A stretch of 64,000 bases of DNA, taken from contig NZ_QDFZ01000010.1 in assembly GCF_003347605.1 (NCBI RefSeq), positions 1 through 64,000 on the forward strand, given 5' to 3'. The stretch comes from Chryseobacterium sp. KLBC 52 (GTDB lineage: Bacteria; Bacteroidota; Bacteroidia; Flavobacteriales; Weeksellaceae). The notes beneath the pieces were generated by a model. That model searched no databases and was not told the DNA's origin. It saw nothing but the letters and a program-made list of their open reading frames with translations. This document shows positions 25,809 through 34,768 of the stretch, one piece after another; within the stretch, counting starts at the first letter, position 1; the number at the start of each line of letters is the position of its first letter. The position numbers and the translations under genes were made by a program.

Positions 25809-26357
25809 TATTTGAAAATATATTTCATTAATAATAGGAACGGACTTTTTTAAGTCCGTTTTTTTGTTTTTAATGTATCCATTAATATGTTTCGGCTAAA
25901 GCCAAATGAATTTTTTGTTGATAGAAAAACAAGCTCCCTTCGACTATGCTCAGGATTATAGCCCGTTCCTATTGAACTGCATTAGTGATATTAGTGAAAA
26001 TATTAGTGTTATTAGTGTTTAAAATGGAAATTTTGTATAAAAACAATCTATCCACAGTCTTTATCACTCCGTAAGAGTCTCAATATATTTTATAAACCAA
26101 TTATAGTATAGATTCCTTGCTTTGCCCGGAATAACAAAGACACCGAAAAATTTTATCGGAGATAAAATCTTTGCATCTTAAACCTGCTGTATATTAAGAA
26201 ATTTGCGTCTTTGCGTTTTCCAACTTATGACCTCATAATAAGATCTTTTGCTCGGAAAAATATTCAAAATATCAATTGTTAAAGAATAATAAAATTCACG
26301 GCAACCCGTTTAAATAATATAATTTCCGTAAATTTGGGTTAATTCAAAAAGAAAAAA
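25809..26357. other. Intergenic stretch with terminator and repeats
   Basis: The pheT terminator is at 25838-25868 (ACGGACTT/AAGTCCGT, T7). A GGCTTTAGCC doublet in reverse orientation runs from 25889 to about 25975 (TTCGGCTAAAGCCAAA, then ATAGCCCGTTCCTATTGAAC). A short ATTAGTG tandem is near 25983-26019. A fragment of the AGATTCCTTGCTTTGCCCGG type is near 26112. A TTTGCGTCTTTGCGTTTT motif is near 26201. A TAAATTTG -7 box at 26330-26337 precedes the META gene. No gene seen. Confidence 0.7.
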
Positions 26358-26768
26358 ATGAAAAATCTTTTTTTAAGTATATGTACAGCGGCAGTATTGG
26401 CTTCATGTGGATCCATGACAAGCCCGTCTGCATCTAAAGTAGGAAAAGCTCAGCCTGCTCTTGCCAGCACTAAATGGACTTTGGCTGAAACGGTAAAAGG
26501 TAAAGTTCCGACATTGAATATTGAAGGAGAAAAGATCACTGGAAATGCAGGATGTAACAACTATTTCGGAACGGCTACAATAGATCCGTCTACAGGAAGT
26601 TTTACAGCAGGACAGATGGGATCTACGAAAATGATGTGCAGCAACATCGGAGTGGAGCAGAACTTTATGGATATGATGGGAAAAGCTAACAAATATGTGG
26701 TTTCCGGAAATACTTTGGAATTGTACAAAGACAATCTTTTGCTATTGAAATTTACAAAATCAGAATAA
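26358..26768 (+). CDS. META-domain lipoprotein
   Basis: 136 aa. A lipoprotein signal with Cys17 (LASC), then a META/HslJ domain at about 36-135: TKWTLAETVKGKVP, ITGNAGCNNYFGTATID, MGSTKMMCSNIGVEQNFMDMM and YVVSGNTLELY. META proteins are periplasmic or outer-membrane; HslJ in E. coli is heat-inducible and linked to novobiocin resistance, but no enzymatic activity is known. The paired Cys in the NAGCN and KMMC motifs are typical. Confidence 0.9.
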   Translation: MKNLFLSICTAAVLASCGSMTSPSASKVGKAQPALASTKWTLAETVKGKVPTLNIEGEKITGNAGCNNYFGTATIDPSTGSFTAGQMGSTKMMCSNIGVEQNFMDMMGKANKYVVSGNTLELYKDNLLLLKFTKSE

Positions 26769-26773
26769 AAAAA

Positions 26774-26803
26774 CAAAAGGAACTCTATTGAGTTCCTTTT
26801 TTA
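26774..26803. terminator. Terminator between convergent genes
   Basis: AAAAGGAACTC/GAGTTCCTTTT with loop TATT, flanked by A- and T-runs, so it can act in both directions. Confidence 0.85.
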
Positions 26804-26817
26804 TGTTTAGAGTGTTA

Positions 26818-27057
26818 TTAATCTTCCTCTTCTTCGTCGTACTTAGCCAACTCTTCGTCGCACCATTTGAACGCTGCTTCTACTACTTTAGTAGCCTCGT
26901 CTGCCATCGTTTCTTCATCATCACCTTCAAGATCATCTAACCACTCAACTTCTTCTTCCTCAACGTTTAGGATAAATCTTGGATATTCTGTATGAACTAC
27001 GAATAGATCCTCTGGAAACTCCGAATTATCTGCTAATAAAAACTTTGGTAATTTCAT
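26818..27057 (-). CDS. Small acidic conserved protein
   Basis: 79 aa, strongly acidic. FLLADNSEFPEDLFVVHTEYPRFILNVEEEEVEWLDD is followed by helix ATKVVEAAFKWCDEEL and a D/E tail. This type is widespread in Flavobacteriia without an assigned function. No signal peptide, so probably cytoplasmic. It sits 46 bp upstream of the dehydrogenase gene's 3' end and has its own start region. Confidence 0.7.
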   Translation of the reverse strand: MKLPKFLLADNSEFPEDLFVVHTEYPRFILNVEEEEVEWLDDLEGDDEETMADEATKVVEAAFKWCDEELAKYDEEEED

Positions 27058-27102
27058 TTTTTTAATGTTTTAACTTTCTCAAAGATAAATAAAATTATTG
27101 AT

Positions 27103-28002
27103 TTAAGATGACTTCAAAAACATTTTTGAAACTTTTTCAGCTTTTTTGCTTTCAGAATAATCGTAGAACCCTTCTCCTGATTTTACACCCAGTTTTCCGG
27201 CTGTCACCATATTCACAAGCAATGGGTTTGGAGCGTACTTAGGATTTTTGAAACCATCATACATTACGTTCAGAATGGCAAGGCATACATCAAGACCAAT
27301 AAAGTCTGCCAATTGAAGCGGACCCATAGGATGAGCCATTCCCAGTTTCATTACCGTATCAATTTCTTCTACACCAGCCACCCCGTTATAAAGTGTTTCG
27401 ATAGATTCATTAATCATTGGCATTAGAATTCTGTTCGCCACAAAACCTGGATAGTCATTCACCTCTACAGGAACTTTACCCAAAGTTTTACTCATTTCAT
27501 AAATGGAATCAAAAGTTTCTTTGGAAGTAGAATATCCTTTGATGATCTCTACCAGTTTCATGATTGGAACCGGGTTCATGAAGTGCATACCGATTACTTT
27601 ATCAGCTCTTTTGGTAGCTGCAGCAATTTTTGTGATAGAAATAGAAGAAGTATTGGTTGCAAGGATACAGTTGGCTGGAGCCAGTTCATCCATCTGACCA
27701 AAGATCTTCAGTTTAAGATCCAGGTTTTCTGTTGCAGCTTCTACAATAAGATCTGCAGAACCTGCAGCATCATTCAGTGCTGTAAAAGTAGTGATGTTGC
27801 CTAAAGTTTCAGCTTTTTGCTCCTCTGTAAGGTTTCCTTTTGCAATGATTCTGTCAAGATTGGTAGTAATGGTTTTTAAACCTCTGTCCAGAGCTTCCTG
27901 GGATACATCTACAAGATTTACTTTAAAACCGCTTTGTGCGAAAGTATGTGCAATACCATTCCCCATGGTTCCCGCTCCGATAACTACAATGTTTTTGATC
28001 AT
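27103..28002 (-). CDS. 3-hydroxybutyryl-CoA dehydrogenase
   Basis: 299 aa. Rossmann NAD-binding motif GAGTMGNGIA (8-17) and Asp after strand 2 (LVDVS). The catalytic His is in IGMHFMNPVPIMKLVEII (about 139-156), with the partner Glu in the same motif. The helical C-terminal dimerisation domain ends with DFIGLDVCL and KSGEGFYDYS. It oxidises L-3-hydroxyacyl-CoA (short chain) with NAD(P), in beta-oxidation, butyrate or PHB-type metabolism. The length is typical of stand-alone Hbd/FadB2. A downstream lipid gene partner is not present. Confidence 0.92.
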   Translation of the reverse strand: MIKNIVVIGAGTMGNGIAHTFAQSGFKVNLVDVSQEALDRGLKTITTNLDRIIAKGNLTEEQKAETLGNITTFTALNDAAGSADLIVEAATENLDLKLKIFGQMDELAPANCILATNTSSISITKIAAATKRADKVIGMHFMNPVPIMKLVEIIKGYSTSKETFDSIYEMSKTLGKVPVEVNDYPGFVANRILMPMINESIETLYNGVAGVEEIDTVMKLGMAHPMGPLQLADFIGLDVCLAILNVMYDGFKNPKYAPNPLLVNMVTAGKLGVKSGEGFYDYSESKKAEKVSKMFLKSS

Positions 28003-28009
28003 TTTTCCT

Positions 28010-28420
28010 TTATTTTTTATAGATAGTTAAATTTTTTACGTCTGTAAGATCCGATTGTGTGACAACAGCTGTAGAGTCAAAGGAAACATTTCCGGTACTT
28101 TGACTTTTCTTATTATTGTTCTGGTTGGAAACAGTGGCTGTTAACCCTCTTATTAATCGTTTTTTCTGATTCTTTGTGAGAAAATCTGTGCCCACGTATA
28201 ACGTATATTCGCCTTCTCTTCCCATCCCTTTTTGGATCAGGACTTCCAGGCTTTTTATCTGGCTTTTGTTCTTAAATTCTTTCAGAAAACTCATGACAGG
28301 TTTATCAGATGGAGGACCACAGCATACACTTCCGTAGCTGATCTCTAAATAATTCTGATTCTTCTGTGAGTAAAAGAATGTGAAAGCCAATAGAGCCGTT
28401 GTTATTATTATTTTTTTCAT
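28010..28420 (-). CDS. Secreted hypothetical protein
   Basis: 136 aa. Sec signal peptide (MKKIIITTALLAFTFFYSQ), then NYLEISYGSVCCGPPSDKPVMSFLKEF with a Cys-Cys pair. Next comes a basic middle (KKRLIRGLTATVSNQNNNKK), and a C-terminal TQSDLTDVKNLTIYK strand. No known family recognised. It ends 7 bp upstream of the dehydrogenase start, so they may be co-transcribed. Confidence 0.7.
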   Translation of the reverse strand: MKKIIITTALLAFTFFYSQKNQNYLEISYGSVCCGPPSDKPVMSFLKEFKNKSQIKSLEVLIQKGMGREGEYTLYVGTDFLTKNQKKRLIRGLTATVSNQNNNKKSQSTGNVSFDSTAVVTQSDLTDVKNLTIYKK

Positions 28421-28451
28421 GTTAAATCGCTTTAAAAATAAGCTTAAAATT

Positions 28452-29330
28452 TTACTTATTAAAATATTCCCAAACCTCTCGGGAAATATCTGAAATCATC
28501 CTGCAGTTGACAGCATCAGTTTCCGTTGAATTACTGACAAATACAGCTAATGCATAATGTTTTCCATTAGGTAAAGTAACGATTCCGATTTCATTTTCTG
28601 CACCCGTTAAGCCCGCATTATTCTTTCCGGAAGCTCCCGTTTTTCTTGCCACAAGAGTGTTTTTTGGAAGCTGTTCAACCATTTTGTTCAATCCTGTAGA
28701 AGTAGACCATAGTACTTTCATCAGATAATCGGTAGATTTTTTGGAAAGTAATTTCCCGTCATAGAATTTTTTAAGGACATCAACTGCTGATTTTGTCGTG
28801 CTGTAATTTTCATATTGAACATTCCAGTCTTTATGCATGTCCTCTTCATTATATTTGATCTGAAAACCTTTTACCCCTTTGGAATCCATGAATTTTTGAA
28901 CAGTCTGGGTTCCTCCCAATAGTCTGAGAAGAATATCACAGCCGTTGTTATCACTTTTGGCAACCGTATATTCAATGACTTCACTTAACGGAACTTCTGC
29001 ATTCTTTCCGGCATATTGATCACGAAGTGGCGACCATGTATTTTCCAGCAAGTTTGATTGATCCAATTTTATTTTCTGATCCAGAGAAAGTTTTCCCTGA
29101 TCTACATCGTTCAGAACTGCTGCGGCAATGTGAAATTTAAATACACTCTGCATCGGGAGCTTTTTGTCTGCATTTTTATTGTATGTAAATCCATTTTCAA
29201 AACCTAGGACAGAAACACCTACCGTCGCTTTTTTGTTTTTGAGAATTGAGTTTATTTTCTGTTCTAATAAAGAGGTCTGAGCAAAGGTAAATGCTGAAAT
29301 CAGAAGGAAAAAGAATGCTGTTTTTTTCAT
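28452..29330 (-). CDS. bla: Class A extended-spectrum beta-lactamase, CGA/CIA type
   Basis: 292 aa. Signal peptide to about residue 18 (FTFAQ). All class A motifs are present: Ser62-x-x-Lys65 (SVFK, Ambler S70/K73), SDN at 126-128, Glu162 in YNEEDMHKDW (Ambler E166) and KTG at 230-232. The E-x-x-M-H and VQYENYSTT arrangement belongs to subclass A2 with PER, CME, CIA and CGA, the intrinsic enzymes of Chryseobacterium and relatives. It would be periplasmic and hydrolyse penicillins and oxyimino-cephalosporins. There is no mobile element around it, which fits a resident chromosomal gene. The upstream glucanase gene ends in a terminator, so it is transcribed independently. Confidence 0.9.
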   Translation of the reverse strand: MKKTAFFFLLISAFTFAQTSLLEQKINSILKNKKATVGVSVLGFENGFTYNKNADKKLPMQSVFKFHIAAAVLNDVDQGKLSLDQKIKLDQSNLLENTWSPLRDQYAGKNAEVPLSEVIEYTVAKSDNNGCDILLRLLGGTQTVQKFMDSKGVKGFQIKYNEEDMHKDWNVQYENYSTTKSAVDVLKKFYDGKLLSKKSTDYLMKVLWSTSTGLNKMVEQLPKNTLVARKTGASGKNNAGLTGAENEIGIVTLPNGKHYALAVFVSNSTETDAVNCRMISDISREVWEYFNK

Positions 29331-29342
29331 AATATGATCATT

Positions 29343-29377
29343 AAAAAAGCTCTCTTCCGAAGACCGGAAGAGAGCTG
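29343..29377 (-). terminator. Terminator of the GH5 glucanase gene
   Basis: Perfect AGCTCTCTTCC/GGAAGAGAGCT hairpin. On the minus strand it is followed by T6. It isolates bla from the upstream gene. Confidence 0.9.
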
Positions 29378-29396
29378 CAATTTAAGACAATTATTA

Positions 29397-31127
29397 CTAT
29401 TTTAATTCAAAATAATTCAGATTAACACCATCATTTTCAAAGACAATTCTGATCTTGTTTTCTCCTTTCTGAAGGCTGATGTTTTTTGCTGAAACCGTTT
29501 TCCAGTTTTCATTTCCACCAGTAGATGCCAATGAAACTGTAGCTAAAACTTTTCCGGAAGCTGTTTCAATTCTTACTTTAGAATCATTGGCTGATGCATA
29601 CCTGATATCAAATGTATAATTTTTGTTTTCTTTGGACTGAATTGTGTACTGAAGCCATTCTCCGTTTTCTGTTTTTCCTACATAATATTGATTCGTCACC
29701 TTATCATTACATTTATAAATATCCACCCCATCATTTCTCATCTGCTGTCCGGAGTTCCATTCTGATCTTTTTGCCGGATCACTTACCCAAAGATTGATGA
29801 AATCCTTATCCAGATACGCAGCACCCATTCTTCCCAAATCATATTCTGAAGCGAATATTCTTCCCGGAGCCTGATGATTTCCGAAAGGTTTCGTAGAAGC
29901 ATCTGTAATCTGTCTAAACATCGCATCAATCACATCTCTTTTAATTTCCGTATTGTTTAGTTTATAATGATCGGCAATCTGTAGTAAAGCTTTTTTGGCA
30001 TACTCTTTAGAAGGTTTTTCACCTCCGTTTTTCCAGTAATCCAATAGCTTTTCATATTCCGGCGTTATTTTTACATTGGTGATTCCTGCAATATTATCAA
30101 TCTTTTTCATCGGCCAGAAGGCATAACCGATATTATGCTTGCCCAAAAGCTGAATCAGCTCGGTAAACCATACATTGGAATTCTCACCGGTTTCTCCAAG
30201 CCAGATCGGCATATTGTGCTTCTCTCTGAGATCAAGAGCAAATTGAATCGTTTGATCATCATTGTAATTCCAGTATTTATGAAAACTGAAGGCCATATTA
30301 TTATCCCAGATCGCCGGAAGTCCGTTATAATTGTTCCCCCAGCCGTTTCCTTCAATGAAAATAATATGCTTTTTGTCCACCTCTCTGATGGCTGCTGTAA
30401 TATCTTTCTGAAGTTTCCAGAGCGGAGCATTGGACATTTCATCTGTACCATTCGGGTTTTTACCTGTAAAATTGATGTTGGGTTCGTTAATCAGGTCATA
30501 CCCTCCGATCCATGGATTGTCTTTATATCGTTCAGCCAGTTTTTTCCAAAGTGCAATTGTTTTTCTCTGATTTTCTTCATTCGCCCAAAGTGAAGGCTTG
30601 GATTTGTCATTATCAGAGATGTTCGCATCATTTCCCTGCCCTCCAGGAGCAGCATGAAGATCCAGAATCAAATATATTTTATTATCTGTACACCATTGAA
30701 GAAGATCATCTGTCATTTTAAAACCTTCCTCCAGCCACGTATCTTTTCCTTTAGCAGGTTCCTTTTCAATCGGTAGTGTATAAAGATTGTAATGCATAGG
30801 AAGCCTTATAGAATTGAATCCTGCTTTGGCCAGAAAGTCGATATCCTGCTTTGTGATTCCATTTTTAAGATAAGCTTTGTAGAACTCATTCATTCCGTCT
30901 TCACCAATTAATTCTGCAATTTTCTCCTTAATCTTATACTGAGGGCCTGCAAAATCAGCAGTTTTCAGCATATATCCTTCCTGAAGCATCCAACCGCCCA
31001 GCCCAAGGCCTTTCAATTGAATATTTTCACCTTTATCATTAACGATTTTCTGTCCTGAAGTCTTCAGTAATTGTGATGTCCCAAATTGAGACAATAAAAG
31101 TGCGGATAATAGAATGGCTCTTTTCAT
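29397..31127 (-). CDS. Secreted GH5 glucanase with C-terminal CBM6-like domain
   Basis: 576 aa. Signal peptide to about residue 18. The GH5 barrel runs from about 25 to 370: LKGLGLGGWMLQEGYM at the entrance, FNSIRLPMHYN, LDLHAAPGGQ, the acid/base Glu215 in LINEPN and the nucleophile Glu312 in WLGETGEN. The LHAAPGGQ plus GWM pattern is that of exo-beta-1,3-glucanase-like GH5 enzymes. Residues about 430-576 form a carbohydrate-binding module of CBM6 style (VNQYYVGKTENGEWLQYTI, ending LNYFELK). It probably acts on beta-glucan at the cell exterior. I see no T9SS C-terminal signal. Confidence 0.88.
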   Translation of the reverse strand: MKRAILLSALLLSQFGTSQLLKTSGQKIVNDKGENIQLKGLGLGGWMLQEGYMLKTADFAGPQYKIKEKIAELIGEDGMNEFYKAYLKNGITKQDIDFLAKAGFNSIRLPMHYNLYTLPIEKEPAKGKDTWLEEGFKMTDDLLQWCTDNKIYLILDLHAAPGGQGNDANISDNDKSKPSLWANEENQRKTIALWKKLAERYKDNPWIGGYDLINEPNINFTGKNPNGTDEMSNAPLWKLQKDITAAIREVDKKHIIFIEGNGWGNNYNGLPAIWDNNMAFSFHKYWNYNDDQTIQFALDLREKHNMPIWLGETGENSNVWFTELIQLLGKHNIGYAFWPMKKIDNIAGITNVKITPEYEKLLDYWKNGGEKPSKEYAKKALLQIADHYKLNNTEIKRDVIDAMFRQITDASTKPFGNHQAPGRIFASEYDLGRMGAAYLDKDFINLWVSDPAKRSEWNSGQQMRNDGVDIYKCNDKVTNQYYVGKTENGEWLQYTIQSKENKNYTFDIRYASANDSKVRIETASGKVLATVSLASTGGNENWKTVSAKNISLQKGENKIRIVFENDGVNLNYFELK

Positions 31128-31167
31128 AGTAGTTTCAATGATTTAAATAATAGGAATTTTTTAGAAA

Positions 31168-31902
31168 TTAGTCATAATGAATGGTGGCATCATAGTAAGA
31201 ATCTACATTCAGACCATTTATTCTGCCAGGAATCCATTGCGTGTGTAAAACAAAATCTTTCAATTGTTTATTGAATTGTTTTTCAAATATATTGTTTTTT
31301 TTGTTTTGAAATTCACTTTTTACTGATAAATCCTTAATTTTTCCGTTTTTAGTAATAATAAAAGAAGCTGAAGTGTAGGAATAAAACTTTTCCTTTTTTG
31401 AATTATATCCTTGGGGTGTAGGAAATTTTTTTAGATAATCAGTTTGTAGTTTTTCAAACTGATTGTCTGTGGTAGAGCTAGGATAGCGCGAAATATCATC
31501 ACATTCTTCATATGAAAATATTTCATCGGGATGATTTTTTATAAACAGTTGCTTTGCGGTAAAGCGCAATGAGTCTATAAATTTCTTTCCGAATCTTTTT
31601 AAAATAAGTCTGTTCATCTCGATTTCCCGGCAGTTTTCATACTGATCATTCGGAAATCTTACACAAGATATGGGAATTTGCTGTGTTTTTATATGATTCT
31701 GATTCAGAAGCTCTATAAATTCCTTTTCACCCAGATAATCATAGCCTAAGCCAGAGAAATTGGTCCAGGTATAATTTTTATAATTGAAATCATTTTGTGC
31801 CTGCTTTTTTTGATCATCACAATCTATCTCGTAACCATTTTTTTTCTGATGACAAGATAGCATTGTGATTGCTGCCAAAAATAGTGCAGACTTTATTTTC
31901 AT
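31168..31902 (-). CDS. Lipoprotein with TonB-C-like end
   Basis: 244 aa. Lipobox ending SC at residue 17. The middle is charged and unrecognised. The last 65 residues (ASFIITKNGKIKDLSVKSEF, then FVLHTQWIPGRINGLNVDSYYDATIHY) resemble the C-terminal domain of TonB-like energy transducers, with the typical W-x-PG-x-x-G-x-x-V segment. Free-standing lipoproteins with this fold are frequent in Chryseobacterium and have no known role. It starts 1 bp after the stop of the upstream oxidoreductase gene, so the two are probably co-transcribed. Confidence 0.7.
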   Translation of the reverse strand: MKIKSALFLAAITMLSCHQKKNGYEIDCDDQKKQAQNDFNYKNYTWTNFSGLGYDYLGEKEFIELLNQNHIKTQQIPISCVRFPNDQYENCREIEMNRLILKRFGKKFIDSLRFTAKQLFIKNHPDEIFSYEECDDISRYPSSTTDNQFEKLQTDYLKKFPTPQGYNSKKEKFYSYTSASFIITKNGKIKDLSVKSEFQNKKNNIFEKQFNKQLKDFVLHTQWIPGRINGLNVDSYYDATIHYD

Positions 31903-31903
31903 G

Positions 31904-32866
31904 TTAACTGATCAGTTTCATAATCTCTAAAGCTACTTTCAATGCTTCGGTTCCATCTTCAAGAGAAACTTCTACATTTTTGTCGCCCGTAATCGCATCA
32001 GCGAAAGAGTTTAATTCATCCAGAATAGCATTGTTAGGCTGGATATTCGGATATTCAAACAGAATCTGGTTCTTTTCTCCCTCTGCATTTTCAATAATCA
32101 TATCAAATGGAGTAGGGTTTTCAGGAGCATCCTTCATTCTGATCACTTCAGCCTTTTTCTCAAGGAAATCAACGGAAATGTAAGCATCTTTCTGGAAGAA
32201 TCTGCTTTTTCTCATCGCCTTCATAGAAATTCTGGAAGTGGTAAGGTTGGCCACACATCCGTTTTCAAACTCTATTCTTGCGTTGGCAATATCCGGAGTT
32301 TTGCTTACTACACAAACACCGCTTGCGTGGATATTTTTCACTTTAGATTTAGCAATGCTTAATAAAATATCAAGATCGTGAATCATAAGATCCAATACTA
32401 CAGAAACATCTGTACCACGTGGATTAAATTCAGCCAGCCTGTGGATTTCAATAAACATCGGAGTACTGATGTATTCCTTGGTAGCAATAAACGCTGGGTT
32501 GTATCGCTCAACGTGTCCTACCTGTGCTTTGATTCCTCTTTCCTGGCATAAACGAAGAATTTCTTCTGCCTGCTCAAGAGTTTGGGTTACCGGTTTTTCA
32601 ATAAAGAAATGAAGACCTTTTTCAATAGCCTTTAAAGCATAATCATAATGATAAATTGTAGGAGTGACAATGTCAAGCATGTCAATCTGTTCCAGTAAAT
32701 CATCAAAATTTTCAAAATATTGATATCCGAATTCGGCTTCTAATTTCTTTCCGTTTTCAACATCTTTATCATGGAAACCTACAAATTCATATCTATCTGA
32801 CTGATTAAGAAGTTTTAAATGTATTTTTCCCAAGTGTCCGGCACCTACCAAACCTGCTTTTAACAT
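31904..32866 (-). CDS. Gfo/Idh/MocA-family oxidoreductase
   Basis: 320 aa from ATG 32866 (MLKAGLVGAGHLGKIH), which places the dinucleotide motif GAGHLG at the N-terminus as expected. The longer frame to 32917 adds non-conserved residues. Other family features are the EKPVTQ motif (about 94-99) with the catalytic Lys, GHVERYNP, and HDLDILL with the conserved Asp/His. The family oxidises or reduces sugars and similar polyols with NAD(P). In Flavobacteriia this particular gene is widely conserved without a known substrate. Confidence 0.88.
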   Translation of the reverse strand: MLKAGLVGAGHLGKIHLKLLNQSDRYEFVGFHDKDVENGKKLEAEFGYQYFENFDDLLEQIDMLDIVTPTIYHYDYALKAIEKGLHFFIEKPVTQTLEQAEEILRLCQERGIKAQVGHVERYNPAFIATKEYISTPMFIEIHRLAEFNPRGTDVSVVLDLMIHDLDILLSIAKSKVKNIHASGVCVVSKTPDIANARIEFENGCVANLTTSRISMKAMRKSRFFQKDAYISVDFLEKKAEVIRMKDAPENPTPFDMIIENAEGEKNQILFEYPNIQPNNAILDELNSFADAITGDKNVEVSLEDGTEALKVALEIMKLIS

Positions 32867-33000
32867 AGCTGTATTAAATTTTTGTAAAGATAGTGAATGT
32901 ACATTTATAAAATACATGACTTTTCACTTGGAGATATTCAAGATGAAGCCCATGTATTCATTAAAGAAATTACAGTAAATTCACGGTCTGAAAAATAACT

Positions 33001-33648
33001 ATGAAAAGAATAATTTCGATTGTGTTCATCCTGGGATTATGTACTGCAGGATGTATTGGAGATAGTCCATATGACCCGCAGGCTCAATGTGGAACTCCAA
33101 CAAATCTTATATTTGAAAAAGGAAATAACAAGCTTTCCTGGAGCTTTATAAGTCAGGGCGAAGGATATTTTGAAGTACAGTATGGGGAACAGGGTTTCTC
33201 TTTGGGACAGGGAACTACAGTGGTCACCAACAAGTATTTTTATAACCTTCTTCTCTATAAGAATAATAAATACGACCTTTATGTGAGAAAAAATTGTGGA
33301 ATAGCTAATGGACGGAGCCACTGGGCGGGACCTGTTACTGTTTTGGCTACTAATACAACAACCTGTGTAAAGCCGGAGTATGCAACCTATTCAAAAACAA
33401 CCTCTTCTGCGAATTCTTCTGTTTTTGATGCTACAGTGTCCTGGGAAAATGATGGCGTTTCTGCATATGAAACTGTTTTAACAACAAGTATTGCTCCTCC
33501 TGCAAGCGGAGATTTGGTGTTTGCAGGTCAAAAAGCTATTTATGTAGGATTAAGTAAAACAGTGAATTATAATTTTTTTGTGAGAAAAAAATGTGCTGAT
33601 AATACCTTCAGCGATTTTTACGGACCTTATCCGATAAAGTGGAATTAA
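33001..33648 (+). CDS. Lipoprotein with two fibronectin III-like repeats
   Basis: 215 aa. Lipobox TAGC with Cys18. Two similar units follow: CGTPTNLIFEKGNNKLSWS to YVRKNCGIANGRSHWAGP, and CVKPEYATYSKTTSS to FVRKKCADNTFSDFYGP. Each begins with a Cys, has a central W-x-YE/FEV strand and ends in Y-x-FVRK-x-C then GP. This is a disulfide-linked fibronectin III-like fold, so it is a surface-exposed adhesion or structural module. A terminator follows at 33659. Confidence 0.72.
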   Translation: MKRIISIVFILGLCTAGCIGDSPYDPQAQCGTPTNLIFEKGNNKLSWSFISQGEGYFEVQYGEQGFSLGQGTTVVTNKYFYNLLLYKNNKYDLYVRKNCGIANGRSHWAGPVTVLATNTTTCVKPEYATYSKTTSSANSSVFDATVSWENDGVSAYETVLTTSIAPPASGDLVFAGQKAIYVGLSKTVNYNFFVRKKCADNTFSDFYGPYPIKWN

Positions 33649-33658
33649 GGAATAAAAA

Positions 33659-33691
33659 CAAAGCAGTCATTTTTTGATTGCTTTATTTTTG
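33659..33691 (+). terminator. Terminator
   Basis: AAAGCAGTCA/TGATTGCTTT (one G-T pair), then ATTTTT. Confidence 0.75.
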
Positions 33692-33737
33692 TGGATAATT
33701 CTTTGCTTCAATTTCTGAAATCTAATTTCTAATTTAT

Positions 33738-33745
33738 TACTTTTG
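33738..33745 (+). promoter_or_regulatory. -7 box immediately before pcm
   Basis: TACTTTTG lies only 4 bp before the pcm ATG. If used, the mRNA would be leaderless or nearly so. No TTG at the expected distance is seen. Confidence 0.4.
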
Positions 33746-33749
33746 TCAA

Positions 33750-34400
33750 ATGCAGGATTCGTTTGTACATAAAGGAAAAAGAAAGATTTTAGTAGATTAC
33801 CTTCGAAACAGAATTGGTATTTCGGATGAAAATGTACTTTCGGCGATGAGTGAAGTTCCGAGACACCTTTTTATCGAAAGTATTTTTGAAGATTTTGCCT
33901 ATGAAGACAGGGCATTTCCCATTCTCGCACATCAGACCATTTCCCATCCTTCCACGGTAGCGGAACAGTCTGAACTATTGAAGGTAAAACCAGGTGAAAA
34001 AGTGTTGGAGATTGGAACAGGATGCGGATATCAGACCGCAGTGTTAATGGCGATGAAAGCTCATGTCTATACGGTGGAAAGGCAGAAAGACCTGTTTGAT
34101 TTTTCCAAAAAGAAACTCAGAGAACTTCATCTGTTTCCAAAATTCCAAAGTTTTGGAGATGGCTTTGCCGGACTTCCCACTTTCGCTCCTTTCGACAAAA
34201 TAATTGTAACCTGTGGTGCTTCCACATTACCTACAGAACTTTTAAAACAACTGAATGTCGGAGGAATAATGGTAATTCCATTAGGCCCAACGGATGAACA
34301 GGTTTTATACCGATTTACAAAAGTAGGTCCTACAGAATTTGAAAAAGAAGAATTTGGAGCCTATAAATTTGTTCCGATGCTCGGGAATACGAATCAATAG
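33750..34400 (+). CDS. pcm: Protein-L-isoaspartate O-methyltransferase
   Basis: 216 aa, typical length. SAM-binding motif VLEIGTGCGYQTAVL (about 87-101), pre-motif HQTISHPSTVAEQSELL (about 65-81) that recognises the damaged residue, VYTVERQKDLF (motif post-I) and GGIMVIPLG (motif III). It methylates L-isoaspartyl residues so they can revert to aspartate. It acts in the cytoplasm; there is no signal peptide. It is not next to surE or nlpD as in enterics. Confidence 0.95.
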   Translation: MQDSFVHKGKRKILVDYLRNRIGISDENVLSAMSEVPRHLFIESIFEDFAYEDRAFPILAHQTISHPSTVAEQSELLKVKPGEKVLEIGTGCGYQTAVLMAMKAHVYTVERQKDLFDFSKKKLRELHLFPKFQSFGDGFAGLPTFAPFDKIIVTCGASTLPTELLKQLNVGGIMVIPLGPTDEQVLYRFTKVGPTEFEKEEFGAYKFVPMLGNTNQ

Positions 34401-34768
34401 TAAGAGATTTCTAAAGAGTGCGTCATTCTGAATGAAATGCAATGTAATGAAGAATCTCATACAGCTTAGTCAATAAAATTCTTTCTCAATCAGAACGGCA
34501 AAAGCCTGCTAGTTTGGCTTTTAGAGAATCTATTTTTCATAGATAAAATTCATCTGATTTAATCAAAATTTAAAATCTTTTAACTCGGTTTCGGAATGAA
34601 AATTGATAGAATTAAAACCCTCAGTATACAATCACCATCACAGAAAATAAATAGATTTTGAATCGAAACATTCAGATGAAAAGAAATAATTTTTTTAATA
34701 TTAAAGTTCAATAACCTTACTTTTTGCGAGTGAGGTTTTTTTATTTACAATCATTAAAGAACAGTACA
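34401..34768. other. Intergenic stretch with a gene-free terminator
   Basis: It holds a CATTCTGAATGAAAT / AATGAAGAATCTCAT repeat (34431-34465) with a partial inverted partner (TTCTTTCTCAATCAGAACGG) near 34480-34498. A hairpin AACCTTAC/GTGAGGTT with T7 sits at 34713-34742, only 26 bp before the next start codon. No gene seen. Confidence 0.65.
34713..34744 (+). terminator. Terminator-like hairpin just upstream of the 2-hydroxyacid dehydrogenase gene
   Basis: AACCTTAC/GTGAGGTT stem (one T-G pair), 9-nt loop, T7. It could end a pcm 3' UTR or a small RNA, or act as a leader attenuator. Confidence 0.6.

Noticed and set aside
28452..29330. Beta-lactamase as a recently acquired resistance gene
   Set aside because: No insertion sequence, integron or base-composition shift around it; subclass A2 enzymes of this sort are resident in Chryseobacterium.
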